Positions 11,230 to 22,590 of a DNA stretch of 64,000 nt are shown one piece after another (the first letter of the stretch is position 1; each line of letters opens with the position of its first letter). The position numbers and the translations under genes are program-made. Location of the stretch: the NCBI GenBank assembly GCA_037954325.1, contig JBBMNZ010000001.1, positions 18,558,258-18,622,257 of the forward strand. Direction: 5' to 3'. The notes below the pieces were generated by a model. It was not told the origin of the DNA. It searched no databases and was given only the letters and a program-made list of their open reading frames with translations. The DNA comes from Fistularia commersonii. Its lineage: Eukaryota; Chordata; Actinopteri; Syngnathiformes; Fistulariidae.

Positions 11230-11850
11230 GCACCGGGCCTCTGGACCGCCAAAATTAAACAGGGCTCCTGGACCAGCGAAATAAGACCAACCTGTGGGAT
11301 GTGAAAGGAAAAGCTGCTTTTGGACCAGTAAGCTTCTGGAGCACGAAAGTGAACATGCCTTGTAGACGGTGAGAAAAAAATGATATTCTGGACTGCAAAA
11401 AAAAAAAGCTTGCTTATGGATCACTAAAATGAAACTTAGTTGTAGACTTCAAACTCAAACTTGCTTCTTGTCTGCCAAAAAAAAAAATGAGCTTCTAGAT
11501 TGTCTGGGTTTGTGGATCACCAAAATAAAAACAAGCTCCTGAAAGCTCCTGAAAGCAAAACTACCCCCTGGATCACCAAAGTAAACCATCTTTTGGCCCG
11601 TGAAAGTGAAATCGGCTAGTGGACCACCAAAACAAAACTGGCTTCTGGACTTTGAAGTAAAACAGACTCCTGGATCACCAAACTTAAACTGGGCTATGGA
11701 ATCAAAACTGACTATTGGACTAGCAAAGTAAAACCAATTTCTCGACTACAAACGTAAAACCATTTTCTAGACAGTTAAAGTCAATCCATAATCAAGATAA
11801 GTAAAGCCAGCTTCGGGATCACCAAAAATCAGACCGTTTTCTCGACCCCT
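11230..11850. repeat. degenerate ~26 bp tandem repeat (minisatellite), about 24 units
   Basis: Units such as 'cttctggactttgaagtaaa', 'tagtggaccaccaaaacaaa', 'ctcctggatcaccaaactta' and 'actattggactagcaaagta' recur every 23-30 bases for 620 bp, approximate consensus cttctGGAccaccAAAgtaA then AAcnn. Units differ strongly from each other, so the array is old. The period is not a multiple of three and all frames have stops, so it is not protein coding. A small block of the same unit lies at 7876-7965. I do not recognise it as a known element. Confidence 0.8.
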
Positions 11851-11953
11851 TGTTCCCTACAAATCCTACACATTCTCACTCGAAAGCCTGCATCAAATTC
11901 CCTATCATTTGGAGTGAGAATATGTTCCCCAAAACAGAATATGTCGACATTTA

Positions 11954-11994
11954 GTAATTTTCGTCCAAGCATAATATGCTTGGAAGAAAATTAC
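11954..11994. repeat. inverted repeat, 19 bp arms, one mismatch
   Basis: Left arm gtaattttcgtccaagcat and right arm atgcttggaagaaaattac around a 3-base centre form a strong hairpin. Confidence 0.9.
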
Positions 11995-12339
11995 AAAACG
12001 TTGAGGTTTTGATCACATGCTTATCAGTCAGAGCTGGGGTTTGAGTGCTCCCAAATAAAAGTTGCAATACTACCGCTACTCCTGGTATTACTGATAATAA
12101 TGATAAACTTGAAGACGCAATAAAGACATTTTAATACTGTAAATCATGAATGCCAAGATGATAAACATCACAAGCAGATTAATCCACTGAACATGTCAGT
12201 GAGATGAGATGACAAGCACAAACAATTGATAGCTGATGTCTAATTGACTATCGCGAGTTCAACAAAGATTAGCATCAACTAGCATAACTGATTAGGTGTT
12301 GAACTGCTGGAGGTGAAAGTTGTTCATCCCCCAATCCAA

Positions 12340-12830
12340 CCCCAACAAAGAAAAAATCTCAATCCTCATTCAGGAGGACATCTCCAACACCAGCCTTATC
12401 CGGAGTTTTTCAAACTCCAACAGCATCAATCCCTATGGGATACTACAGTAGACCTGTCCATCACTTCTTCATGACCTCTATTGCCTGGACTAACATGTCC
12501 AGTGAAGCCTGCGCCGTTCATAACCCCTCTCATCCCTGGGGATATTCTGCACCGCTTCTGCTTCATATGTCTCACCTCAGAATTTTCCTTTTCCTCCAAT
12601 CCCACCTAACAGTCCCAAGAAACTGTTCCTTCAAGATCTCTTCTACTCCTGTTCCTTTTCAATACGATGGCAAATTAATATCTGCCCTTAGGTTTCTGGC
12701 CTTGCCACCTCTCAAACTGGACTTCCTGGACAGAGTGCGGCCGCATTTTCTCTCGAATGTCAACCAACTCTCATCTGTCTTTTGTTCGCTCTGCTTCTGA
12801 ACCTGCCTGCTTCCTCTCCACCCTCCACCC
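12340..12830 (+). mobile_element. possible retrotransposon remnant
   Basis: The wording 'acaccagccttatccggagt...ccctatgggatactacagtaga...gcctggactaacatgtccagtgaagcc...ctgttccttc' and the frame ending DGKLISALRFLALPP resemble decayed 3' coding sequence of fish Ty3/gypsy-type elements. No LTRs or intact domains are seen. This is a tentative recognition. Confidence 0.35.
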
Positions 12831-13394
12831 ACAGTAGCCCGATAGCCACTGTTACCCTGAAGGTAGGTCATCTGCACCAGTGGCGACTGTCGGCAACCCG
12901 GGCCTAAACTTATGTGAAAGTCATTGCTGCCAGTTCACTTATTTGACCTTGGCACAATTTTCATGTCGGCCTTTTCAAAACCAACCCCACTGAAGAGCTC
13001 AAACCCTATTGACTCTTCCAACACCAGCATTGTGCTAATTTATCAATGGACTTCAACATCTAGTCCTAGTGAGCAGTAATTGGTTAACATTCAATGTCAC
13101 CAGGGAACAACAACGGGATACCACTTTACTGACAATGGTGGTCGACCTTCACATATCAGTTCAGTAGATAACGTGTTCTGGGCGGGGCAGAACGGTCTCC
13201 TTAGTAACAGGAAGTGCTGTCACCAACAGTTCGGAGACTGGCAGCGGCTCGTTAAAGGAAAACATATGGCTGAAATGTGGCGTGACGAAACGGGAAGGGG
13301 CCGACATCTTGACGAGAACTATTCTCTTGCCGGTCATTAAATAACATCATGACTCCTGCGTTTTGGAATCGCCAAAAATCAGAGTTTATCAGAA

Positions 13395-13495
13395 ATCAGA
13401 ATGAGAATTAGAAATTCTTTATTTGCCAAGTACCATTTGCCAAGTTTTCACGTACAAGGAATTTCAGATCAGTTATAGGATTTATAGGATTTTTT
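13395..13495 (+). repeat. LINE/SINE 3' tail fragment
   Basis: 'attctttatttgccaagtac...cacgtacaaggaatttcag' is a common fish dispersed repeat end. Short and diverged. Confidence 0.45.
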
Positions 13496-15439
13496 TTTCA
13501 TCTTCAAATGATGGGGACACATTTCCTAACAGTCAATTTGGATAACATTAGCACTCACATTGAAAGCGTACGTCTATGAGGTTTCCATCAAAACATTAAA
13601 ACACAGCTGGTGAGGGTTCAAACAAGTTTTTCAATGTGAAATGAGTGGTGTTCCATGGGCAGATCTCAATTTAGATGTACGAAAGGCTGCTTTATATTGG
13701 AAGCACGATGGGAATGAAAAATCACCATCATGTCAGAAGATTTTTGTACCTAAATCACAATGTGGGGGATACATTTTTAGCCTGACTTTTGACCCCCCTC
13801 CCCCTCCCTCCCCAAACACCCGCACTCACACACTCACATTCTGGTACCTTCAATCCAACATTCACATTAAACATCAATCAAACATTGTCGGGTGTTAAGG
13901 TTTTTCTAGGGGGTTCCTGAGAATTTTGACATACCTAACGAGACTGTGACCTTTGACCATTTTGAACTGCCATATTTTGGTCACTTCCTTTGAACCTCAG
14001 GAAAAATCAAGTGAATCATTGTGATGGACTACAGCGCTGTGCTTTTTTTGTTCTTTTACTCTTCTTTACTGAAATTGTTATTTTATTGATTTATCTTTTA
14101 GTCATTCAGTTTTTTTCAGAATTTCACATAATATTTTGGAAATTAAAAAAAGGAAAATTAGAAAAACAACAACCATTAATTTGAATCTTGAAATAATCTG
14201 TCATTTCTGAAAAGCAAACCAATAACTATGAAAAAAAAAACTGAAAACAAAGCATCCAGAAACGCATCAGTCAAAAGTCATGAATGATTAAAAAAAAACC
14301 TGAATCTCAGGTAAAAAGGGAGATGACAATCTAAAATAAGAAAAGAAAACTGAAAGGGCCAGTGTTCATGACAAAACTATCAAAATTCTGAAATAGTGTC
14401 ATACAACTCATCAAACTGCTGAAAAAAATCAGGCAAAAAAATCCTTCTATCAACAAAAAGTCTAATTTTAGTCCTCGACTCATTTATAAACGTATTACTA
14501 CACCGACTTCACCGCCGTGACGTGTCACATGGCAGGAGCGGCACCCGGTTCCTTGCAATTCTTCACGGCGACATCTCTGTAGGAAGCTGTCGTCTGTTGT
14601 TAAAAAGAATAATAAACTTAAGGAAAAAAAACATGCCGCGTGCTGCAACACCTTCAACTGTACCTTTTGGTTTTAATCTGTCACCGCTGTCGTCCGTCTG
14701 TCAGTGGCGCCAGCGCTCAGCCGCCGTGATCCATACGATACTTTCAGAGAAATGTTTAGTGATGTACGAAACCTTCAAGGAGCGGTAAATGCATCACGAC
14801 GCCCCTTTGACCGATCCTTTGACTGAACTGGAATCACAGCATCACCCCCACTGGAACTGACAGCCCCTTGCCACTCATCATGTGGATGAAATATAATTTA
14901 TGTCGTTTTCTCAAGCTGTCCAAGCCAATAACGGTCAGCTTACCAGCTTAAAAATAAAATTCTTCCTCGCTCTGAAAATAAAACACTAAAATATTTATGG
15001 TACTATAGAATTTCGTTGTTCATCTTTCTAGTTTCCTGCTTTACTTGAGTTCAAAAAATCCTCAGACAGATCTTATGTTAAAAAAAGAAAATGGATGGTG
15101 CCCGTTAGCAAAACCGCCCTGCGGTGGCAAAACAGTTGAGAGATGTTTACAGGAAAGATCAGGTATTTTATAAGGGTAAAGATGTGGGCAGTCTGAAAAC
15201 AGACCCTGGTTCGGACCCTTTTCCGTGACAACGGGGGGAGGTGACGCCTCTCTCAGACAGTCAAGCCTTTTCGGCCATCAGCCACGTTTGCGATAATGTC
15301 AACATTCTCCGGTGCTTGGTTTCCTCATCAAAAAAATGAGAACTATAGAAAATGAGAAAAATTGAATGCACTGTGTTGCTTGTCACGTTGTTCCTCCTAC
15401 AAAAACTGAAAAAAATGATAAAATATACATGGGAGGAAC

Positions 15440-17118
15440 TTCTCCATCTAAGGACAGGAGCTGGACTTCCTGCCGTGCACGACCCAGAGGAGCTATGGCG
15501 GAGCACCCACCGGCGCGAAGATGAGTAAGTGGAGAAAGAGGGACAGGGGATGCAAGCCCTTCCTGCCCGTGGTCATCATGGGGAACGTAAGGTCACTCGC
15601 CAACAAATCCGACGAACTGGCAGCCCTTGTCGACAGCCAGCATGTGTACAAGGAATGTTGCATGCTGTGCTTCAAAGAGCCCTGGCTACAGGTGAACATA
15701 CCGGACAGAACCATTGATCTGCCCGGAGGCAGAGCGCGCACGAAGAGAGGAGGAGGGCTTGCCGTCTACGTTAGCAGGAAATGGTGCAATCCCGGTCATA
15801 TCGCGGTGTGCACCCGCGATTTGGAGCTCATGGCGGTAGGATATCGCCCCTACTACCTCCTGTGCAAGTTTCCACACTCTGTCTTGGTACTTGGTTCCTC
15901 CAGCTGAGGCCGTAGCTGGCGGCGGTGACGTCGTCCACTCGGCGATCACAAACCTGCAGTCGCGCCACCCAATCTCATCCTGGTCAGTCGGGGCATCAAC
16001 CATATCCCCCAGTCCTGTTCTCCTCACCTGCACCCAATACGTAGACTGTACGACAAGAGGGAATAGAACCCTCGACCCGGATGCATACAACTCTTTCCCT
16101 CTCCCTCCTCTGGGCAACTCGGACCATAACCTGGTACTCCTGGACTCTGCCTACACACCGATGGTGAGGCGGCAGCGGCCAGCTCCAGGTCTGTGAAGAT
16201 CTAGTCCGAAGCCACAGAGGAGGCATTGCAGGAGTGCTTCGATGTCGCCGACTGGAGCCTTTTTGAAAAAGACTTCGGTGACGACATTGAGGGCCTCCCC
16301 TGTTGCATAACAGAGTAAATCAAATTCTGTGAGGACAACATGGTCCCATCAAAAAAGGTCAGTTGTTTCAATAACAACAAGCCATGAATCAACAAGGAAA
16401 CAAAGGCCCTCTTAACAGGAAGAAGACAGCCTTCATGGCTAAGGACCACCAGAACCTCAGGGCCGTACAGAGGGAGCCGAAGAGGCAACTGAGGTGAAGC
16501 AAAACTCAACTATAAGGAGAAGGTTGAGTCCAATATGGAGCAGAGCAAACCAAAAGAGGTTTGGAGGGAGATGAGGAAGATGACTGGCAGTGGGAAAACC
16601 ACACCTTGAGAAATAGGTGGCCCTGAATTTACTCTGGAGCTAAACCTTTTCTTCAATAGATTTGACACCCCAGTGAGCTCTGGGCCCTCATACCCCATCC
16701 CCTCACACCTCTACTGTAGGCTCTTCTCCCCCCCATCAACACTTTGCTTCCCCTCATCTCCCTCCTGCAGCACACCTAAGGGCAGCTTCTGAGGACAACC
16801 AGGCCCCCGCCCCCCACATCGCCTCAAACCCAGGTGCAACAACCACCTGCCCCACCCTCCCCCGACCCACCAGCAACTGCCAAGGACCCCCCCCCCCCCA
16901 CCACCACCACCATCCCAACACAGATGCCCTCTACAGGAAGGGTCAGAGCATGATGTTCTTCCTGAAGAGACTGAGTTTGTTTGCCACCTGCAGCGGCCTC
17001 TTCAAGACCTTCTACCAGTCTATGGTAGCCAGTGCACTCTTCTTTGCTTCTTCGTTATAGTGTGTTTGTGGGGCGGTGCCAGGACCGGTGAGCTCAACAG
17101 GCTCAACAAGCTTGTGTG
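15440..17118 (+). mobile_element. LINE (L2/CR1-like) with internal deletion
   Basis: A 128-codon frame from 15521 encodes the start of an apurinic endonuclease-like domain (MGNVRSLANKSDELAALV, CFKEPWL, GGGLAVYVSRKWCNPGH). Later frames continue it with breaks: QYVDCTTRGNRTLD, PPLGNSDHNLVLL, NNNKP and VWREMRKMTG. From 16915 it resumes at the C-terminal tail of the RT ORF (DALYRKGQSMMFFLKRLSLF, LFKTFYQSMVASALFFA, RLNKLV-like). The reverse-transcriptase catalytic region between these is missing and replaced by about 200 bp of Pro/C-rich sequence. It ends in the tgtct microsatellite and cannot be mobile by itself. Confidence 0.85.
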
Positions 17119-17255
17119 AATATCTTATCTTATCTTATCTTGTCTTGTCTTGTCTTGTCTTGTCTTGTCTTGTCTTGTCTTGTCTTGTCTTGTCTTGTCT
17201 TGTCTTGTCTTGTCTTGTCTTGTCTTATCTTATCTTATCTTATCTTATCCAACTT
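17119..17255. repeat. (TTGTC/TTATC)n pentanucleotide microsatellite
   Basis: About 27 units: ttatc, then a long ttgtc core, then ttatc again. It directly follows the LINE end and probably grew from the element's 3' tail. It ends 138 bases from the gfra4 exon at 17393. Confidence 0.95.
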
Positions 17256-17392
17256 GCTTGACCATTTCGTTCATCCGAGTTATTAAAAGTCATTGACTGA
17301 CTCACAAAATATGCTGTTTTTACTTTGTGTCTCATCTGCTTTGTCTCCTGTAGAAGAAAAAAATGCTGATGGGGTCGCGACGCGGCACTCAC

Positions 17393-17527
17393 TGAGGCAG
17401 ACGTTGTCATGGAAGAAAGCAAGGAAGTCGTAGCACTGCTCCCGGTGGTTGCCGCTGGCGGTGCAGGAGCACCAGGGACCCACGTTGGAGGTGGAGTTGT
17501 CCAGGTAGTTGGGGGTTATTGTGCTTC
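17393..17527 (-). CDS. gfra4: gfra4 exon: domain 3, second half
   Basis: Acceptor ctaacccacag at 17528 and donor gtgagt after 17393 bound 135 bp in phase 1-1. The product reads STITPNYLDNSTSN, then PWCSCTASGN, QCYDFLAFFHDNVCL, four cysteines in the spacing of GFR-alpha domain 3. The DNSTSN and ASGN words are typical of non-mammalian GFRA4; GFRA1 has SSSLSVAPWC and GFRA2 SSPTGIVVSPWC at this place. N-S-T is a likely N-glycosylation site. This exon is a main reason for the gfra4 call. Confidence 0.96.
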
Positions 17528-18723
17528 CTGTGGGTTAGAAAGGAGGTGAAGGATTTTCAGTTCACGTTGACGCACTCTTCTCTTTAATCAAACCTGCCGC
17601 CTTGAGCTGGCAAAAAAGTGGTGATGCGTGCTAATGTTCGAACACGAGCTGACACCAGCCCCACGCCAAGGCACTTAGCGCCCCAATATGCCTGACATCT
17701 GAGCAAAATTGCGGCTGATTTAATCTCATTCGGCTTCGCCTGGTTACGACCCGGCTCTGATTGCAATAATCCAATAGACATTTATGTGGCAGTTTCTATC
17801 GCTGCGGTGCTGCACTAATCAGGTTAAGACCCAGGTATTAGCGTGCGCGTTACTGTGTTGACTGTACATGGTGAGTGGAATCTAAATAAGGCGATGGAGG
17901 AAGGGCATGGCTTTTAAAAATAAAAAAGTATTCGACGTGATCGACCCAGGCTGAAAATATAGCGTCGGGAAATGAATCCCAAGCTAATGTTCTTTTCCAA
18001 GTGCATTTATGGGGCTCTGATTTAGGCGGCCATTTGCGCGCCTCTCATCGCCACCCAAGGAGCCGGAGGTCTCTCCCATTGGGGAACGGGGTTGGAGGGT
18101 ACGTTGCCAGTGGTGTTGTGTGTGTGTATGTGTGTGTGGTGGAGGTGGAGCCCGGTACATTGTATTTCCAAAAAGAAAGTGGGGGAAACCGCTGTCAAAA
18201 AAAGAAAAAAACAAAGTTCTGATTTACCTCCATTGTTATTTGGGTGTCGGTCGTCTAGACAGGTCAATCTCCGCTGCCTCGCTTTTCGTCTTCCCTTTAT
18301 CATTCCACCCCTATCCACCCCAAACAACTGATTTTCTACCTATTGTTGCACAGTAATGTTGTGTTTTGAACGAGGCCTGGGGAGGGAAGGGGGGGGTTAA
18401 CAATCTCCTTTCTGTGCTCCTGTTCAGTTTTCTTCCATGAGCCGCGGCGCCAATATGACCCTCTCCACGCCGCCGTTAGCCGGCCATTATAATTGTGCTA
18501 CTTATGACGCAGTTGACTCTTGCTGCAGTCACATTAATCAGCGCTCCATTCATCATTGAGACGCGGCCTCTCATCGCAGTCCTTGATTCGCTCTGAGTCC
18601 CGCTGCCATTCCCTCTGAAACCCTATTGTTTCCAATCCATCACAGAGGGTGGTTGAGTAAAGAAGTGGTGGGAGGGGGCAGGTTGGCGTGGTGGTGGTGG
18701 TGGAAGGGGGGTCCGGTCCTTAC
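17528..18723 (-). other. gfra4 intron, 1.2 kb
   Basis: Mostly unique sequence with a GT-rich patch near 18113-18150 and an A-rich patch near 18195-18215. No transposon or other gene recognised. The blocks 17580-17780 and 18420-18560 are complex and GC-balanced and could be conserved, which cannot be judged here. Confidence 0.6.
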
Positions 18724-18833
18724 CTATCAGGCCTGTGTATGCGAGTAGACACGCTCCGTAGTTCTCTTGCTTGCAGCCGCTGGCGCTCTGCTCGGAGGGC
18801 TGGCAGTCGTACTGGAACTGAGCCCAACGAGAC
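18724..18833 (-). CDS. gfra4: gfra4 exon: domain 3, first half
   Basis: Acceptor ttgctcccgcag precedes the exon, which completes the split Arg codon of domain 2 (phase 2) and reads SRWAQFQYDCQPSEQSASGC, then NYGACLLAYTGLIG, ending with donor gtaagg in phase 1. 110 bp fits both phases. It is the first helix bundle of GFR-alpha domain 3. FQ(Y/F)DCQPS..SASGC and CLLAYTG are closest to chicken-type GFRA4 in memory, with GFRA1 next. Confidence 0.96.
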
Positions 18834-19370
18834 CTGCGGGAGCAATAACACGCCATCCATCATTTATTCATGCTTCACACGTCGTGCTGCCGAGGGCCGG
18901 CCCTGGTTCTCTCTCCCGGCGACGGGGTTTGAATCTGAGACTTATAATCGGCACTCTCCCTCCCCTCCTGCCACCCACCAACCCAGCCTCTGAAACAAAA
19001 AAGTTGGGAGCAAAATGAAAATACACCAAAAACAAAAAAAAAAAAAACCTGAAGGAAGTCTCACTGTCCCTGGCCAATCATAGAAACCGATGCCGCCAGG
19101 CTCTTGGAACAGATGCAACGCAGGTTTTTGTTCCGATGGAAACACCTTGAATCCCTTAGTTACTGCTGTTCGACCGAAGCTTGACATTTGTAAACATTGT
19201 ATAAATATTTTCTAGTGATGTAAATATGTATATATGTAATATGTAAATATGAACCAACTCTCTGAAGTGAGCGACGGGAGCCACCTCCGGATTGAGAGCC
19301 CATTTTTTCTTTTCTGGTTAGAGCCGCACATGTTTGGTCAAGGTATGTTGTGTTGTCTGTGTGTCTATAT

Positions 19371-20104
19371 CAGGGGTCTCCGACTCGCAGCCCACGGGCC
19401 TATTGCAACCCTCGAAGCAATATTTCGGGCCCCATGCCTGAAATCAAATCTTTGTGTTAGTGTGGCCCGTGCCTTTTTTCTTATATGCATCTGGGGGTTT
19501 TATACAGTGGATTTCAAAAAAAAAAAAAAAACGAGCAAGGAAGAAGTGAAAAAGTAAATTTGCAATGTATTTTTTGCTTTAAAATTTGAAAACAAAATGA
19601 TTTTATGATGGAAAACTGTCTAGTGACATTCTAAAATGACCATTTCCTATTTCTATAAAAAACACAAAAACGATAGGAAAAAAAATGACCAAAAATTAAA
19701 AAGATTGATTTACTAACCAGAATAGCCACCATTGGACTTGTAAACATTATACCTCCTCTTATACATGCTAAAAATCAATTTTCAAATAAATTCTAGTGGC
19801 AAATTTTGTCACACTGACAAGATTTTCTCTTTTAATTCAACAATATTTTTAGGGTGTAATTTCATCAGTTCTTTTATAATATTCATTTTTAGTATTAATT
19901 CTTCATGTATCTTTTAGAGGAACAGTTCATGACATATAAAGATTTTATCATTTACCTGTTTACCTCTTTTACACTTAAACAAAGGAAAAATTCGGACTTA
20001 GCACTTCTAGGTAATGATTTTACTGGTCTGGCCCCCGTGACATCAAATTACGCCAAAATTACGCCATATGTGTCCCCTGGAACAAAATGAGTTTGACACC
20101 CCTG
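19371..20104. mobile_element. hAT-type non-autonomous element with 8 bp target duplication
   Basis: Left end caggggtctccgactcgcag and right end ...gagtttgacacccctg share the inverted terminal CAGGGGT. Flanking 8-mers gtctatat (19363-19370) and gtctacat (20105-20112) match except one base, the target-site size of hAT transposases. The interior is AT-rich with 'ggcccgtgcc' and 'ggtctggccccc' blocks common in such fish MITEs and has no transposase frame. Confidence 0.85.
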
Positions 20105-21849
20105 GTCTACATTGAGGAGAAGGAAGAGGGGTGGTGGAGTATAGAGACAACGCACAGTGTGCACGTGGGAGGTGCACATCTGTTCAGACCGTGAGACAGA
20201 CAAGGGAACCTGCTATTAATAAAGGTGCCAGTGTGTCCTCTGCAACTGATGTTCAGCATCTATAGCTTCATTATACCACCACAACAACCCAGCCCCGCAA
20301 CTTTTTAAAATACTAATTTTTTAAACATGATTTTGTATTTAAGGACAAGGAAAAATCAGGGGAGCCACTTGGCACAGCTGTCTCTTTTTAGGAACCTTTA
20401 CATATTGATATTATACTTACTTTAAACAAACCATATGTTGCAAAAAAAACAAAAAAAAAAAGGTTTTGTTGATATTCGCTGTTCTGCATCAAGAAACATT
20501 CAAATGTTCGTCCTCTCATCCACAGCTACCAACAATATAGTCTTCAAATAGCGTTCTATTTTTGGATTGTGGGGATAGAAGGGGACCCTGGAAAAAAAAC
20601 CCAGACAGGAGAAGATGGAGAATCCATGCTGATTCAAATATATTTAACATATAAAGGACACTTTATGTGTTAAATGGAGCAAGGATCAAAAAACACAAGG
20701 ACCCATCGGGCTATATAATGGTAAAAGCGTGGGCGATGCTGGCTGCAAGGACAATCAGACAATATGGATCTTGCAAAAAAAAAAAATCCACGTCTCTCCC
20801 TTCACCTTTGCCCTGGTGGATGAATTAAGACATCAAGCATCCTCCTCCTCCTCATCATCATCACGCCGACACCCGTCATCATCATTATCATCATCATGAC
20901 AAGTGGCATTTCAAAGCGCTTCCCCTCAGAGGCCAGCAAGATCACCACCTTACAGTTCATTTGTCATGCCGCTGCAAGGACGTGCACTCCCTGGGTGCTA
21001 AGCCAAGGCTTCACCTCTGGAGACAATCGGCTAATGCCACCTGACCGGCACGGGACCCATGGATGCCGCTGCAGCCTTGAATCCCGCCCTAGCGTCCGCC
21101 TCCAACATCTGGCGCCCCGATCAATAGCGGTGACAAATGAAGCCCCTCCATCCACGTGACATCTGTAGGGGAAGTGGATTAAATGCCGGCAGGCTGTGGA
21201 GAGAGACGGTGTCCATGGCAGCACTCTGGGTTTCCGTTCTCTCAGATTTAGCACTATATGTTTAATCCCTCTGTTTTAATCATGAAAAAGTTATTCTTTT
21301 GCATGTTAATGGGAAAATATCCAGACATGAGACATCTGAGACTTTACGAACATCTCAAAGCCCAGGCGACGTCTCACTTCCCCTCACCGAAAATTATGCT
21401 GCATTACGCAGGGAAAATTCCCAAAGGACGGATGCTTCTCTCGATAATGGCTATTCTGCCTGGACGCATGATGCCCACAGCCCCAGCGCCCCCCCAGAAA
21501 ATGAATGTTGGGATTTAATTGAACTAATTAAACAAAGGTAATGAGTGTAACAATTGAATTAATTAAACACAGCTGACTAATTAAATCTAAACGAAGATAT
21601 CATATGAGCCAGACCGTCTTCCATTATACCAAACGCCATTAATTATCTCCGGGGGGGCAGTCGTCATGGCGATGAGGTGCTCCATATGGAGGCAGACCAA
21701 CACATGGTGCGGTTTTCAAATAGAGAGATACGAAAGAAGAGGTAAACAGGAAATTAGCTTTCAACCGTGGCGAGGGATTTGGATAAAAACGACCAGGAGG
21801 AGACCAAAATAAGAAACGGGAGTGAAAAATCTAAACACCCGTCAGGTAA

Positions 21850-21995
21850 TTCACTCATTCATTCAATTATTCATTCAGCGTCCACACCACTTAACCTGAT
21901 CTCAGGATCCTGGTGGCTCCAGAACTGAGAAAGAGGTGGATTTTTACCCGGACCAGCCAGGTCAATCAATCACCGGGCCGACCATTCCCTCTCTC
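21850..21995 (-). repeat. SINE-like fragment
   Basis: Minus-orientation copy beginning with cattcattc units, then 'ggatcctggtggctcc', and 'ccattccctctctcattcac', diverged relative of 1813-2095. Confidence 0.5.
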
Positions 21996-22089
21996 ATTCA
22001 CACTTACATACATTTTCTGCAATGAACCCCTTTGAAAGTGCTAGATGATGAAAGATGATGCTATAAGTGGAGACCCGTCCCCATTTATG

Positions 22090-22320
22090 TTGTGACTTTC
22101 CAGTGGATTACCATCCATCCATCCATCCATCCATCCATCCATCCATCCATCCATCCATCCATCCATCCATCCATCCACCCATTGTTTACCACTCAGAGTT
22201 GTGGGAATGCTGTAGCCTATCCTTGCTCTTATTGAGCGAGAGGTGGGAAAAACCCTGAACAGGTCGCCAGGGCCGCATATAGACCCAAACAACCATTCAC
22301 TTTCATTTACATACTAGGCC
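22090..22320 (-). repeat. SINE-like copy with (CATC)n tail
   Basis: A (catc)n run at 22111-22177 is the reverse complement of the usual ggatggatgga tail, followed by 'ctgtagcctatccttgctc...gaacaggtcgccagggccgcatatagac' and 'ccattcactttcatttacat', the same family in minus orientation. Confidence 0.75.
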
Positions 22321-22459
22321 AATTTTCCCAATTTTTTCCAATTAATGAGTTCTTTCTAGGGTCTCATGTTCTCCCGACTGGGTCCCGTCTCTCAGCTTCT
22401 CCTTCTTCCTCCTGGGGTCCAACAGTCAGAGGGTTTTGCAAGAGTAAAACAGAGAGTGA

Positions 22460-22590
22460 TGTGCTGGAAATCTCTACGTGCCACCTCTGATTGACAGGGG
22501 ACAGTTAAGCCCCGTCTCTTGGCTTGTTGTCAGCATGGACTGGTTGCAGCCCCGCTCCCGCCATTTGTAGAGGATAAGTAGCTAAACTAA
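22460..22590 (+). repeat. SINE-like fragment (3' half)
   Basis: 'cacctctgattgacagggga...aagccccgtctc...gactggttgcagccccgctcc...aggataagtagc' is a diverged 3' half. Confidence 0.5.

Larger units (their letters stand above)
5719..17392 (-). other. gfra4 intron, 11.7 kb
   Basis: The largest internal intron. Recognisable contents are listed separately. Nothing is recognised in 5719-6060, 6865-7220, 7270-7760, 7970-8700, 9105-9385, 9700-11225, 12000-12340, 12840-13390 and 13500-15430 beyond poly-A/T runs. Segments around 9115-9262 and 9880-10130 are complex, non-repetitive sequence that could hold conserved regulatory DNA, but nothing in the window proves it. Confidence 0.6.

Noticed and set aside
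17076..17261. Leu/Ser/Cys repeat peptide
   Set aside because: Pure translation of the (TTGTC)n microsatellite.
22108..22180. Regular short repeats that could suggest a CRISPR-like array
   Set aside because: Simple tetranucleotide repeat without spacers; the sequence is from an animal genome.
22041..22292. Met-Asp-Gly-Trp repeat peptide (also at 41674-41871)
   Set aside because: Translation of the (ATCC)n microsatellite tails of SINE-like copies, not a repeat protein.
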